The notes: generated by a model not told the origin, from the letters alone. 64,000 bases of DNA from DATARN01 sp963851105 (GCA_963851105.1 CAWKNP010000009.1:124001-188000); one strand, 5' to 3'. Shown: positions 49,726-60,287, counted from the first letter of the stretch. Numbers and translations are program-made.

Positions 49726-52700
49726 CTAGCGGGCTTTGATGGTGAGGCGGGGGTCGACGGCCAGCCTCAGGCGCTGGGCGGCGGTGGCCGAGCCGAGCAG
49801 GGCCCGCTTGATGGCGGCCAGGTAGGTGGCCGCGATCTCCGACTCCTCGGGCGTCAGTGAACCGAGCCCGAACTCGGCCTTGGTTGCCGACTCCGCCAGG
49901 TGCAGGAGGGCGGTGACCGCGTTCGGCTCCATGCCGAGGGGGACCCGGAGCTCGATGGCGGCGCGATGGGCCAGCTCCCGGTAGGTCTCCGCCGGCTGGC
50001 GGCGCACGCCCCACCAGGCGAGCAGGCCCAGGAGCTCCGTCCAGGTGAGCAGCAGCTCGGCCCGGGTGACGACCTCGGGGCGCAGGGGCGCGGGCCGGGG
50101 CCGCCACGGGAGGATCGGGACCAGCCAGCCGAGGAGCACGATCGCCTTCAGGCGGCGGGCGAAGGTGCGCGCCGCAGAGAGGCCCTCGGCTGACCACTCG
50201 TTGCGGAAGCGGGCGAAGCGGTCCCGGGGCGTGTTCAGGTCCTCCGATTCGAGCTCCGCGGCCTGGCTGACCAGCCGATCATTGGTGGCGACCTTCTGCA
50301 GCCAGCGCAGCGCGATGGTCATACCGGCCAGCAGGGCCGCGCCGGCCAGCACCGGTAGCAGCCACATGAGGGCCCGCAGCCAGCCATTGCCATGATGCTT
50401 GTGCGTGGTCGCGGTGGCGGAAGGGACGGTCGAGGTGGTCGTGGCGCGGGGGCCGGGGTTGACGGCGGTGGCCGCGGGAACGGTGGTGGCGGCGCCCGCG
50501 GCGTTGGCCGGGTTGACGTCGGATTGGGCCGCGGCCACGCCGGTGTAGTTCTGGGCGCCGGGGATGCCGCGCCCCGGGGTGGGCTCGAAGGCGACCCAAC
50601 CGACGCGGCTGAAGTACACCTCGGGCCAGGTGTGGGCGTCCTGATCGGTGACCCGGTAGGACCCGGGGCTGACCTCGTTGCCCCACGTCCAGCCCACCGC
50701 CAGGCGGGTGGGGAGACCGACGACTCGGGCCAGCACCGCGAACGCCCCCGCGAACTGCTGGCAGTACCCCTGGCGGGCGGTGAACAGGAAATGGTCCAGC
50801 GGGTTGGGACCGGCATAGTCGTAGTTGAGGGTGTAGGTGAAATGGGAGGGGTCGCGGAGGTAGTTCTGGAGGGCCAGGGCCTTGTCGTAGTCGGTCGTCT
50901 TGCCCGCCACGATCTGGTGGGCCAGGTCGGTGACCTGGGAGTGCAGGCTGGGGAGGGCGAGGTAACGATCGGCCGTTCCCTTTGCCGGCGGGGCCGCGGC
51001 CTGCAAGCGGGCGGCCTCGGCGTCGCCTTTACTGATCAGTGACGTCACGTGGTACGTGACCCCGGCGAGGGTGTTGGTATCGGAGATCAGGCTGCCGGAT
51101 TGGGGGTCGTAGGTGACACCCTTGACCCCGCTGACGTTGATCGGGCGGTAGGCGGCAGGGAGCCACGGGGAGTTGAGCCCGGCGATGTTGAAGTCCTGCT
51201 CGACCTTCTCACCACCGACAGTCGGTGTCGATCCGCCGCCGAGCGAGGCGCCGATGGAGTGGTACGTGCTGAGGGCGTTCCAGTCGGTGCCGTTGAAAGT
51301 GTCGAGCGCCGTTTCCCGCCAGTACTCCGGCTGGTCGCTCGTGACGGTGAACACCGGGTTGGGGCTCGGGTGCAGCAACCGCCCTCGGAGGTCGACGAGG
51401 GGGCTCAGCGTGCTGCGGGTTCCGCCGCTGCCGTTGTCCGACGCCCGCCAGGCGATGATCCCCTTGTGGGTGGCCCCGGGGAGGCGGAAGCCGAGGTTCA
51501 GGGCCACCACCAACGCCGCCAGGCCGATCACCGCCCCGGTGGCGACCGCGCTTTTGAGTGCCCCATCGGTTCGGTTGGCGAACCAGGCCGACGTCTCCTG
51601 GTCGACCGTGGCCTGGTGGACGACCACGAACGCGATCAGCGCCGCCACTTCGACCACCACGGCGGCGGTGCGCGACGACCGGCCGCCGATGGCGGCGCAA
51701 AAGATGAAGAGGGCGAACGACGGAACCGTCGCCTCGAGGGTGGCCCGCATCCGGAACGCGGCCCAGTCGGCCAGGGTGGCCAGGATCCCCACCCCGCACA
51801 CTGCGAGCAGGACGAAGCCCTGCGTCACCGGCGCCGGCGCCGTCACCTGGTGGAAGTCCACGGTGGCGTGATGCACGGCCTGCTGGGCGGCATGGAACGT
51901 GCCGAGCAGCGGCAGGCCGAAGGTCGTCGAGCTCGGCAGCACCGCCCACGACGCCAGGACGACCAAACCGACAAGGGACAACGACGTCGCCACGATCGCG
52001 GGCCATCCCTGGCGCCGGCCCAACCAGGCAATGGCGTGGGCGCCGATCGCCATCAGGATCACCGGTCCCGCGAACGAACGATCGTTGAACAACCGGGTCA
52101 GGCTGAACACCCCCGCCAGGGTGAGGGCGGTGAGGGCGACGGTGGCGATGGCGTCGTTGCCCGCGGTCGCGTCGCGGGTACGGGGCCGTGACCGTTCTGG
52201 CCGCGGCGGTGACGGGGGTCCGGAGGAGTCCGGGAGGGGCCGGCCTCGAGTGACTGTGGCGGTCACCGGGGCACCGGCCGCAGCGGGCGGGCGCCCGGGG
52301 GGTCCTGCTCGCGGATCCGCCGCGGCTCGGCGCGGCTGACCGACCGCCGCGTTCCACGCCGTCGGGAAGGAGCGATCAGCGGTGACCCGCACGACCAGGC
52401 CGCGGCTGCGAACCGGCGGAGCCGGCCTGACCGCCGCCGCGGGATCCCAGGCCGAGTGCTCGACGATGACGAACGCCACCGAGCCGAACCGGGCGGGCAG
52501 CCGCCGGAGGCTGGCTAGGTCGTCGTCGGTGGCCGATTCGGTGGTGACGACCGCCACTCCGCCGGTCGTGCCGCCGCGGTCGAGCGTCGACAGTGCGAGG
52601 CTCATGGTCGAAGGCGGCCCGGGCCGCGCCGCGGCCAGCCGGCCGAAGATGGTCGCCAGCTGGGCGGGCCCGGCGCCGAAGCCGCTGTCGAAGCCGTCGG

Positions 52701-53523
52701 TTGTGACCAAGCGGACCTGGCGGCTGGCCGCCGAGCTGGCGTTGATGATGCTGGCGGCCGCCGACAGGGCCAGTTCCAGCGACGCCGCACTGTGCTGCGC
52801 GCCGCGCACGTCGGCCAACACCGAGATCCGGCCCTGCCACGGCAACTCGTCCTGGCGGATCATGATCTCGTCGGATCGCGCCGATGACGGCCAGTGCACC
52901 CGCCGCAGGTCGTCGCCGGTTTGATAGGGCCGCAGGGCGTAGAAATCGTCGCCCGCCGGCGCCAGCGACGGATGGCCCGTCGAACCGGTCGGGTCGGCGC
53001 CTCGGGCCTGGGAGAGCGGGGAGATGTCGTCGATGTGGGGGTAGACGACGAGGCGGGCGCCGGGCGCCGCCTCCCGGGTCTGGGTTGCCAGGCCGAAGGG
53101 GTCGGTCAGGCCGATGGTGAGGGGGCCGAGGGGGAAGATGCCTCGCTCGGCGGTCGGAAGGCGGTAGGCAGCCCGCACCCTTTCTCCCGGTTGCAGTGGG
53201 GCAATGTGAAATCGTGCCCACCGGCGACCGTCGTCGAAGGGGTCACGGGCGGACAGCACCGGGCTGCGGTGGCTGTCGTTGTTGCGCACCGACAGCTCGA
53301 CGCGGCTACTCCCCCCGGCTTGGACCCGGGGCGGGCGGACCTCGCGGCGGGCTTCGAGGTCCCACGGGGAAAAGCGGACGTAGACGACTGCCCCTGTCAC
53401 GAGGGCCAGCGCGACCACCGCCAGGGCGTACAACTCCGGTATCCCGAGCAGCCGGCCCGCGGCCATGAACGCCACCGCGGCGCCGCACAGCGCCCAGCCC
53501 CGCCGGGTGAGCGCCGAGATCAC
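49726..53523 (-). CDS. DUF58 domain fused to TgpA-type transglutaminase membrane protein
   Basis: One uninterrupted 1265-residue frame covers what are usually two genes. Residues ~1-420: two N-terminal membrane segments then a DUF58 domain (FYALRPYQTGDDLRRVHWPSSAR near 195). Residues ~420-1265: several membrane segments, an extracytoplasmic transglutaminase-like domain with Cys in RQGYCQQFAGAF near 920 and His in DAHTWPEVYF near 964, a Ser/Thr-rich linker, a last membrane segment and a DUF4129-like end. An in-frame GTG at 52266 could also start TgpA alone. The start GTG at 53523 has GGAAG and lies 22 bases after moxR. Confidence 0.85.
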   Translation of the reverse strand: MISALTRRGWALCGAAVAFMAAGRLLGIPELYALAVVALALVTGAVVYVRFSPWDLEARREVRPPRVQAGGSSRVELSVRNNDSHRSPVLSARDPFDDGRRWARFHIAPLQPGERVRAAYRLPTAERGIFPLGPLTIGLTDPFGLATQTREAAPGARLVVYPHIDDISPLSQARGADPTGSTGHPSLAPAGDDFYALRPYQTGDDLRRVHWPSSARSDEIMIRQDELPWQGRISVLADVRGAQHSAASLELALSAAASIINASSAASRQVRLVTTDGFDSGFGAGPAQLATIFGRLAAARPGPPSTMSLALSTLDRGGTTGGVAVVTTESATDDDLASLRRLPARFGSVAFVIVEHSAWDPAAAVRPAPPVRSRGLVVRVTADRSFPTAWNAAVGQPRRAAADPRAGPPGRPPAAAGAPVTATVTRGRPLPDSSGPPSPPRPERSRPRTRDATAGNDAIATVALTALTLAGVFSLTRLFNDRSFAGPVILMAIGAHAIAWLGRRQGWPAIVATSLSLVGLVVLASWAVLPSSTTFGLPLLGTFHAAQQAVHHATVDFHQVTAPAPVTQGFVLLAVCGVGILATLADWAAFRMRATLEATVPSFALFIFCAAIGGRSSRTAAVVVEVAALIAFVVVHQATVDQETSAWFANRTDGALKSAVATGAVIGLAALVVALNLGFRLPGATHKGIIAWRASDNGSGGTRSTLSPLVDLRGRLLHPSPNPVFTVTSDQPEYWRETALDTFNGTDWNALSTYHSIGASLGGGSTPTVGGEKVEQDFNIAGLNSPWLPAAYRPINVSGVKGVTYDPQSGSLISDTNTLAGVTYHVTSLISKGDAEAARLQAAAPPAKGTADRYLALPSLHSQVTDLAHQIVAGKTTDYDKALALQNYLRDPSHFTYTLNYDYAGPNPLDHFLFTARQGYCQQFAGAFAVLARVVGLPTRLAVGWTWGNEVSPGSYRVTDQDAHTWPEVYFSRVGWVAFEPTPGRGIPGAQNYTGVAAAQSDVNPANAAGAATTVPAATAVNPGPRATTTSTVPSATATTHKHHGNGWLRALMWLLPVLAGAALLAGMTIALRWLQKVATNDRLVSQAAELESEDLNTPRDRFARFRNEWSAEGLSAARTFARRLKAIVLLGWLVPILPWRPRPAPLRPEVVTRAELLLTWTELLGLLAWWGVRRQPAETYRELAHRAAIELRVPLGMEPNAVTALLHLAESATKAEFGLGSLTPEESEIAATYLAAIKRALLGSATAAQRLRLAVDPRLTIKAR

Positions 53524-53545
53524 CGGGTTCTTCCGAGCGCGCGGC

Positions 53546-54526
<981 letters not shown>

Positions 54527-54613
54527 TACCAAGTGCCCTCCCCGACCACGGTCGCTTGAAGCGTACTGCCCGACCGTTTGCTTTCGGAGCCGCGCCCGGC
54601 GCGTACCGTTTGC

Positions 54614-55498
54614 ATGGTGAACGTGCTGGCGGTAGATGTCGGCGGGACCAAGCTGGCCGCCGCCGTCGTGGACGAGGCGGGGCGCCTGTCGTGGCGGGCG
54701 ACGGTTCCGACGGCCGCGGGCACCGACGCCGAGCACCTGTGGTCGGTCTTGGCCACGCTGGTGTCGGCCGCGCCCCTGGACGACGTGACGGTATGCGGTG
54801 TCGGCAGCGGCGGCCCGATGTCGTCCGGAGGCGAGCTGATATCGCCGCTCAACATCCCGGCGTGGCGGGATTTCCCTTTGCGGGCGCGGCTGGCCACTTT
54901 GACCGGGCTGCCGACCTTCGTCGACAACGACGCCAAGGCGCTGGCGCTGGGCGAGGGATGGGTCGGCGCGGCAGTGGGCTACGAGGACTACCTGGCCATG
55001 GTGGTGTCGACAGGTGTCGGCGGCGGCATCGTCCTCGACGGTCGCCTCCTCGACGGCGAGGCCGGCAATGCCGGCCACATCGGCCATGTCATCGTCGTGC
55101 CCGGGGGTCGTGGTTGTGCGTGCGGAGCTTTCGGGTGCCTCGAGGCGGAGGCGTCGGGGACGTCGATCGCGGCCATCACCGGCGCCCCGGCGGCCGCCGC
55201 GCCGCCCGACGTGGTGGCCCGCTGCGGCCGCCTGGTCGGCCAGGCCGTCGCCTCGGTCGCCAACCTTTTGGACCTGCGCCTGGCGGTGGTGGCGGGATCG
55301 GTCGCCCTCGGGTATGGCGGCGCCTTCTTTTCCGCCGCCCAGGAGGAACTGGACCGCCTCGCCCGGTTGACATTCTCGCGGGGCGCCAAGATCATTCCCG
55401 GGGGACTCGGCGCCGATGGCCCGCTGGTGGGCGCGGCCGCGGTGGGCCGGCGGGCGATGGGATGCCGGGACCTGGGAGGGCCGGCTACCGACTGTTAA
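54614..55498 (+). CDS. ROK family sugar kinase (glucokinase-like)
   Basis: 294-residue ROK kinase: LAVDVGGTKLAAAVVD phosphate loop, FVDNDAKALALGE near residue 103, STGVGGGIVLDG near 130 and the ROK zinc motif CACGAFGCLE near 171. Substrate is probably glucose or an N-acyl hexosamine but cannot be fixed. A TACCGT box at 54604-54609 is 4 bases before the ATG and 7 before a GTG at 54617, so either could be a leaderless start. Confidence 0.88.
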   Translation: MVNVLAVDVGGTKLAAAVVDEAGRLSWRATVPTAAGTDAEHLWSVLATLVSAAPLDDVTVCGVGSGGPMSSGGELISPLNIPAWRDFPLRARLATLTGLPTFVDNDAKALALGEGWVGAAVGYEDYLAMVVSTGVGGGIVLDGRLLDGEAGNAGHIGHVIVVPGGRGCACGAFGCLEAEASGTSIAAITGAPAAAAPPDVVARCGRLVGQAVASVANLLDLRLAVVAGSVALGYGGAFFSAAQEELDRLARLTFSRGAKIIPGGLGADGPLVGAAAVGRRAMGCRDLGGPATDC

Positions 55499-55565
55499 CC
55501 GTCAGGCCCACTCTCGTTTGCCGTCGTGTCGGTCGGCGGTCATTTCCGGTTGTCAGCATTGGGAA

Positions 55566-57374
55566 ATGCGATCTACTGGGCACCGGTTTCTGGCGAAAGG
55601 TTTCGTGCTGACGGCGGGGGCGGCCCTGTTGGTCGCGCTCCCCGGCCTGGCCTCCGCTCACGCCGGCTCGGGGGCGGCTCGACCGGCCACGGCAGCCGCC
55701 GGAGCCACGGCGACGCCGATCAAGCACTTGGTGGTGATCTTCCAGGAGAACGTTTCGTTCGACCACTATTTCGGCACCTATCCGTTCGCCGCGAACACGT
55801 CCGGCCAACTGTTGCGCACCGCACACCCGTCCTCTCCGGTAAATGGCCTCACCGCCGCGTTGCTCACCAACAACCCGAATGGTGTCAATCCCCGGCGTCT
55901 CGACCCGGCCAACCTGCATGACGTGCTGACCTGTGACCAGGGACACAATTACAACGCCGAGCAGAAGGCCTTCGACGGTGGCCGCATGGACAACTTCCCG
56001 GCGACGGTGGGTAACGGCACCAGCAAGGACCCGCTTGGCCAGCAATGCTCGGCCGGCGACGTCATGAACTATTACGACGGCAATACCGTGACCGGCCTGT
56101 GGAACTACGCCCAGAACTTCTCCATGAGCGACAACTCCTTCGGGACGACCTTCGGGCCCTCGGCGCCCGGCGCGGTGAACCTGGTCTCCGGCAACACCGG
56201 CGGGGTCGGCATCACCATCAACGGCGCCGACACGAATGGCGACACCGTGCCCGACGGGGTGGGTGCCAAGTCGCTCATCGAGGATCCGCAGCCCTACTAC
56301 GACGACTGCTCGGTCCGCGACGCGGTCTCCCTGACCGGAGCGAACATCGGCGACGAGCTCAACGCCGCCGGCCTCAGCTGGGGCTGGTTCCAGGGGGGCT
56401 TCCGGCCCACGACCAGCTTCGCAGTGGCGTCGGGCGGGACGCAGCCGACCAGCGTGTTGACGCCTGACGAGTTCAAGGGCAAGTTCGCCACCCCGCCCGC
56501 CTCGGACCAGGGGCTGTGCAACGCGGTCCACCCGGTGGGCGCCGCGGTCGGCGGTACCGGTGGAACGGTGGCGGGCGGCAGCAATTACGGCAACAAGGAC
56601 GATTACATCGCCCACCACGAGCCGTTCGAGTACTACGCCTCGACCGCCAATCCCCACCACCTGCCGGTGGCATCGCTGGCCGCGATCGGGACCGACTCCC
56701 AAACGGTCGTCGCCGGCCGGCCCCAGTGGGATACCGCCAACCACCAGTACGACACCAGCGACTTCGACTCCCTGGTGGCGGCAATCGCCCACGGCTACAT
56801 CTCCCCCGATCATCTGCCGGCCGTCAGCTTCCTCAAGGCGCCCGGCTACCAAGATGGCCATCCCGGGTACTCCGACCCGATCGACGAGCAGCAGTTCATC
56901 GTCCAGGAGATCAACGCGCTGCAGAACACCCCCGACTGGGCCAGCACCGCGGTCGTCGTTGCCTACGACGACTCTGACGGCTGGTACGACCACGTCTACA
57001 GCGGAGTCCACAATCCGTCGGATACCGCGGGCGTCACCACCCCGCCGGGGCCGCAGGATTTCCTGACCGGGACCGGGCTTTGTGGAACCGGGACGCCGTT
57101 GGCAGGGGAAAACGGTCGATGCGGGTTCGGGCCCCGTTTACCGCTGGTCGTGGTCTCGCCGTGGGCTCGCAGCAACTTCGTGGACCACACCCTCACCAAC
57201 CAGACGTCGATCACCAGGTTCGTCGAGGACAACTGGGGCCTGCCGCGCATCAGCGGGTCCTTTGACGCCACCGCCGGGACACTCCTCGGCCTGTTCGACT
57301 TCCGACACGGCAACCACACCCCGACGTTGTTTCTCGATCCGATCACGGGACAGCCGCTCAGCCGGCACTCCTAG
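55566..57374 (+). CDS. Secreted phospholipase C / phosphoesterase family protein
   Basis: 602-residue exported enzyme of the bacterial phosphoesterase family (non-haemolytic phospholipase C and acid phosphatase type). A signal peptide covers ~1-31 (basic start, hydrophobic core, ASAHA cleavage region). Motifs: IKHLVVIFQENVSFDHYFG near residue 50, DNSFGTTFGPSAPGAVNLVSG near 190, YSDPIDEQQFIVQEI near 436, and VVVAYDDSDGWYDHVY near 463. It has no neighbours in the same pathway; a role in phosphate or lipid scavenging is inferred. Confidence 0.88.
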   Translation: MRSTGHRFLAKGFVLTAGAALLVALPGLASAHAGSGAARPATAAAGATATPIKHLVVIFQENVSFDHYFGTYPFAANTSGQLLRTAHPSSPVNGLTAALLTNNPNGVNPRRLDPANLHDVLTCDQGHNYNAEQKAFDGGRMDNFPATVGNGTSKDPLGQQCSAGDVMNYYDGNTVTGLWNYAQNFSMSDNSFGTTFGPSAPGAVNLVSGNTGGVGITINGADTNGDTVPDGVGAKSLIEDPQPYYDDCSVRDAVSLTGANIGDELNAAGLSWGWFQGGFRPTTSFAVASGGTQPTSVLTPDEFKGKFATPPASDQGLCNAVHPVGAAVGGTGGTVAGGSNYGNKDDYIAHHEPFEYYASTANPHHLPVASLAAIGTDSQTVVAGRPQWDTANHQYDTSDFDSLVAAIAHGYISPDHLPAVSFLKAPGYQDGHPGYSDPIDEQQFIVQEINALQNTPDWASTAVVVAYDDSDGWYDHVYSGVHNPSDTAGVTTPPGPQDFLTGTGLCGTGTPLAGENGRCGFGPRLPLVVVSPWARSNFVDHTLTNQTSITRFVEDNWGLPRISGSFDATAGTLLGLFDFRHGNHTPTLFLDPITGQPLSRHS

Positions 57375-57399
57375 CTCTTCACCGGTCCATGCGCTGACC

Positions 57400-57405
57400 T
57401 AGCAT
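57400..57405 (+). promoter_or_regulatory. Candidate -10 box for leaderless transcript of the small Trp/Arg-rich gene
   Basis: TAGCAT lies 6 bases before the GTG at 57412; no Shine-Dalgarno. Confidence 0.4.
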
Positions 57406-57411
57406 CCGCTC

Positions 57412-57726
57412 GTGATTTTCCCCACGGCGCCGGGGCGCGAGATGCGGGCCGGCCCCGTGATGGCGGCGTTGGCTCGGCGGCCGTGGTTGTGGCCCACGGC
57501 GGTGATGCTGGCGGGGCGGTTGGCACCTCGTGGGTGGTGGCGCCGCTGGCCACCCCGGCCCTGGCCCGACCGGGCCTACCTGCAGTTCCGGATGCAAACC
57601 GCCTACGGCGACGGCGGCGGCTCTGGCGACGGCGGCGGTGACGGCGGCGTCCCAGTGGCCTCGCCCGGCGAGTTGATCGACTACCTGGCGTGGTGCCGGC
57701 GGATGGCGGCGCTGCGGCGATCGTGA
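57412..57726 (+). CDS. Small conserved actinobacterial protein, unknown function
   Basis: 104 residues with a Trp/Arg/Pro-rich middle (RRPWLWPTAV, GWWRRWPPRPWPD, YLQFRMQTAYG) and a C-terminal GELIDYLAWCRRM. I recognise the pattern from actinobacterial genomes but no function is known. A Gly/Asp-rich insert (DGGGSGDGGGDGG) separates the halves. GTG start is supported by the -10 box. It precedes the HNH gene by 165 bases. Confidence 0.7.
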   Translation: MIFPTAPGREMRAGPVMAALARRPWLWPTAVMLAGRLAPRGWWRRWPPRPWPDRAYLQFRMQTAYGDGGGSGDGGGDGGVPVASPGELIDYLAWCRRMAALRRS

Positions 57727-57891
57727 GCCGCCGCATGTCCCCTACGAACCGGCAATGCCGCGCTAGCGTGGCCGGCGTGTCACCGGAACCACCAGCCGCC
57801 GGTCCGAAGGACCAGCATCGACCTTGCCGGTCGGTCTGTCCCGACCAGGGGTGCAGACAGCACCGAAGGTTCCGGCGAAGGTAACGCGTTC

Positions 57892-58416
57892 GTGTCTCGA
57901 GCGCTCGTACTGAACGCGAGCTACGAGCCGCTCTGTGTCGTGTCCACGCGCCGTGCCCTGTTGTTGGTCCTCGACGAGAAAGCGGAACTCGTCCATGTCA
58001 CCGACCGCCTCTTCCGCTCCGAACGTCACGCCTTTCCCGAACCGTCGGTCGTGAGGCTGGCCCACTACGTCCGGGTGCCGTACCAGGCTCGCATCGCGCT
58101 GAACCGCCGGGCCGTCTTCGCCCGTGACGGCCACCGCTGCCAGTACTGCGGCTCGGCCGCGGAGAACATCGACCACGTCATTCCCCGCAGCAAAGGCGGT
58201 CCCCACGCGTGGGACAACGTGGTCGCCGCTTGCCGGCTGTGCAATTCTCGCAAGCGCGACCGCATGCTCGAAGACAGCGGTATGAAACTGCGCCACAAGC
58301 CGGCGGTGCCGCGCGAGCGCACCTGGATCCTCGTCGCCAGCGGGAGCATCCAGCCCGACTGGGAGCCCTACCTGGGCTCGTCGGCGCTGGCGGCGGCAGA
58401 AACCCTGTCTGCTTGA
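57892..58416 (+). CDS. HNH endonuclease domain protein
   Basis: 174-residue protein with an N-terminal ALVLNASYEPLCVVSTRRALLLVL segment and an HNH/zinc-finger nuclease core: CQYCGSAAENIDHVIPRSKGGPHAWDNVVAACRLCN, described here by its key residues (two CxxC pairs, DH, N). This is the widespread stand-alone actinobacterial HNH protein of unknown substrate, not an intron homing enzyme or restriction gene. Its stop overlaps the TTG start of the lipoate-ligase-like gene (TTGA). Confidence 0.85.
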   Translation: MSRALVLNASYEPLCVVSTRRALLLVLDEKAELVHVTDRLFRSERHAFPEPSVVRLAHYVRVPYQARIALNRRAVFARDGHRCQYCGSAAENIDHVIPRSKGGPHAWDNVVAACRLCNSRKRDRMLEDSGMKLRHKPAVPRERTWILVASGSIQPDWEPYLGSSALAAAETLSA

Positions 58417-59093
58417 CGCGACCGTGGCGGGTCGAGGCGGTGGTCGGTCGCGCCCGGGACCTCCTCGACCCGCCGGCGTCCGTGGAGGCCGCGGCCTGGG
58501 AGCCGACGGTCCGCTTCCTTCACTGCCAGGACACGGCGGTGGTCCTCGGCAGCACGCAGCGGGAAACCGATATCGACGCGGTCGCGGCGAAGGCGGCCGG
58601 GACCGAGATCCTGCGGCGGCGCAGTGGCGGCGGGGCGGTGCTGGTGGGTCCGGGGATCGTTTTGTGGGCCGACGTGATCGTCCCGGCGGGTGACCAGCTG
58701 TGGAGCGCCGACATCGGGCATGCGTTCTGGTGGCTGGGTGACGTGTGGGCCGCCACGCTTGCCGCGGCCGGCGTGACCGGCGCCCAGGTCTGGCGGGGCG
58801 CGCTCGTCCGTACCCGGTGGTCCGACCGGATCTGCTTCGCCGGTCTCGGGCCCGGCGAGGTGACCATGGGCGGGGCCAAGGTGGTCGGCCTGTCGCAGCG
58901 TCGCACCCGCGCCGGCGCCCATTTTCAATGTGCCGTTGCCGTCACCTGGCGTCCCCGCGACCTTCTCGCCCTTCTTGCCCTTGACGAGGACAGCCGGGCC
59001 CGGGGGGCGATCGAGCTGGCGCCGGCCGCGAAGGGTGTAGGCCCGGGCGTTGCGGCGCAGCTGATCTCGTTGTTCGTTGACCGCCTTCCGTAG
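58413..59093 (+). CDS. Lipoate-protein ligase A-like (BPL/LPL fold) protein
   Basis: 226-residue member of the biotin/lipoate ligase fold. It has EILRRRSGGGAVLVGPG near residue 65, matching the RRxSGGGAV motif, and GGAKVVGLSQRR with the catalytic-type lysine near 155. The residue after GGGAV is not the His of E. coli LplA. It could attach lipoate or octanoate, or be a divergent acyltransferase. The TTG start overlaps the HNH stop, indicating translational coupling. Confidence 0.8.
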   Translation: MTRPWRVEAVVGRARDLLDPPASVEAAAWEPTVRFLHCQDTAVVLGSTQRETDIDAVAAKAAGTEILRRRSGGGAVLVGPGIVLWADVIVPAGDQLWSADIGHAFWWLGDVWAATLAAAGVTGAQVWRGALVRTRWSDRICFAGLGPGEVTMGGAKVVGLSQRRTRAGAHFQCAVAVTWRPRDLLALLALDEDSRARGAIELAPAAKGVGPGVAAQLISLFVDRLP

Positions 59094-59147
59094 CGCCGCC
59101 CGCTGCCGGCCGGCGCCGCGAAACTGGCGTCAACCGACGCATCCACG

Positions 59148-59197
59148 ATTCTGAGCACCATCTGGCGCGACAGGTGCCCTCAAATGGTGCCAAGAAA
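59148..59197. repeat. Dispersed 50-base imperfect palindrome, copy 2
   Basis: Near-identical to 11563-11612; the arms are conserved and three differences fall in the central loop. It lies between the converging lipoate-ligase-like and mscL genes, 2 bases from the mscL stop, so it could also act as a transcription end. Confidence 0.7.
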
Positions 59198-59199
59198 CG

Positions 59200-59634
59200 T
59201 CAGGCGGCGGCGATAGGTGCGACGGGGGCGGTGCAAAAGGCGCAGCGGCTGGCAGCCTTGGGAATCTGGCTCAGGCATTCGGGGCACGGCCGGTCGGTGC
59301 TTTCCGGCTCCGGGGTAAGGGCCCGCCGGGCAATCAGGTAGTTGACCGGCTTGATCACCACGAAGAAGACGGCCGCGGCAACCGAGAGGAAGGCGATCAC
59401 CTGGTTTATGAAGTCGCCGATCAGGAACTTGCTGCTGTTGACCGTGAAGCTGATAGCCGAAAAGTCGGGTTCGCCGAAGACGGCGGCGACCACGGGAGTG
59501 AGGAGGTCTTTCACCAAGGCGGTGACCACCGCCCCGAAGGCGACGCCGATGACGACCGCGATGGCGAGATCGAGAACGTTGCCCCGCAAGATGAAGTCCT
59601 TGAACTCCCCGACGAGCCCTCTTCCCCTTGCCAT
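59200..59634 (-). CDS. mscL: Large-conductance mechanosensitive channel MscL with C-terminal zinc ribbon
   Basis: Pore-forming safety valve against hypo-osmotic shock. Residues 1-~105 are MscL: EFKDFILRGNVLDLAIAVVIGVAFGAVVTALV (first membrane helix) and the second helix FINQVIAFLSVAAAVFFVVIK. The C-terminus carries CPECLSQIPKAASRCAFC, two CxxC pairs like a zinc ribbon, in place of the usual charged helical bundle end. Length 144 is normal. Confidence 0.93.
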   Translation of the reverse strand: MARGRGLVGEFKDFILRGNVLDLAIAVVIGVAFGAVVTALVKDLLTPVVAAVFGEPDFSAISFTVNSSKFLIGDFINQVIAFLSVAAAVFFVVIKPVNYLIARRALTPEPESTDRPCPECLSQIPKAASRCAFCTAPVAPIAAA

Positions 59635-59711
59635 GGCGAATCCCCCCCTGGTTGTCGCTGGTATCGACAGGGTAGGGGGTTGCGATGGTTCGGGCCGGTC
59701 CCGGCGATCCC

Positions 59712-60158
59712 CTATTGAGCGGCTACTTCTCTGTCGGGTCGTCGGTGATGCGGGCCGAGCAGACCTGTGCGTACGCCGTCGCCAGGTCCACAGATGGCCC
59801 CGATCGGCGCCGACGCGGTGAGTTCCTCGATACGGCGCAGCAGCGCAATCTCGACCCGGCCGCGGAGTTCGGTGACCGACTCACGCCCCGCGACCATGGC
59901 CTTCAATCGGGCGCCAAGGTCGCTCAGCGATTTGGCGCTGTCGCCCTGGCCGGCGAACTGCTCCACCAGCGCCTTCAGGGGTTTGAACACCTCGGGCCCC
60001 CGGCCATCGTTGCGAGCCGCATCGAGAGCGTCGGTGAAGGCGCTCACATCCGTGACGCCGAGTTCCTTGGCCACCCCGGCAAGCTTGCGGAGGCCGGCCA
60101 AGGGGTCGTCGGCCGACGGCGGTTCACGATCGGGTGGCGATGATCGGTCGTTGGGCAT
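59712..60158 (-). CDS. Hypothetical protein, unknown function
   Basis: 148 residues, not recognised. It is soluble and mainly helical, with a charged Asp/Pro/Ser N-terminus, then DPLAGLRKLAGVAKELGVTDVSAF and KPLKALVEQFAG-DSAKSLSDLGARLKAM. A longer upstream frame exists but begins in low-quality sequence, so I took the ATG at 60158. It is on the same strand as mscL, 77 bases upstream. Confidence 0.5.
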   Translation of the reverse strand: MPNDRSSPPDREPPSADDPLAGLRKLAGVAKELGVTDVSAFTDALDAARNDGRGPEVFKPLKALVEQFAGQGDSAKSLSDLGARLKAMVAGRESVTELRGRVEIALLRRIEELTASAPIGAICGPGDGVRTGLLGPHHRRPDREVAAQ

Positions 60159-60287
60159 CACCTTCGAAGCTACTGTCCCCGGCGCGGGTTGGCGGATGGC
60201 CGCCGGGGCTTTGCGAGAAAGGGTGGGGAAGTGGGAAAAGGGGGGGCTCGTCCCCTCGCGGCTGTCGATGTCGCCGGTCACGCTCCG

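Noticed and set aside
52266..52268. Separate TgpA gene starting at this GTG
   Set aside because: No stop codon ends the DUF58 frame before it, so a stand-alone gene pair is not supported, though a second internal start is possible.
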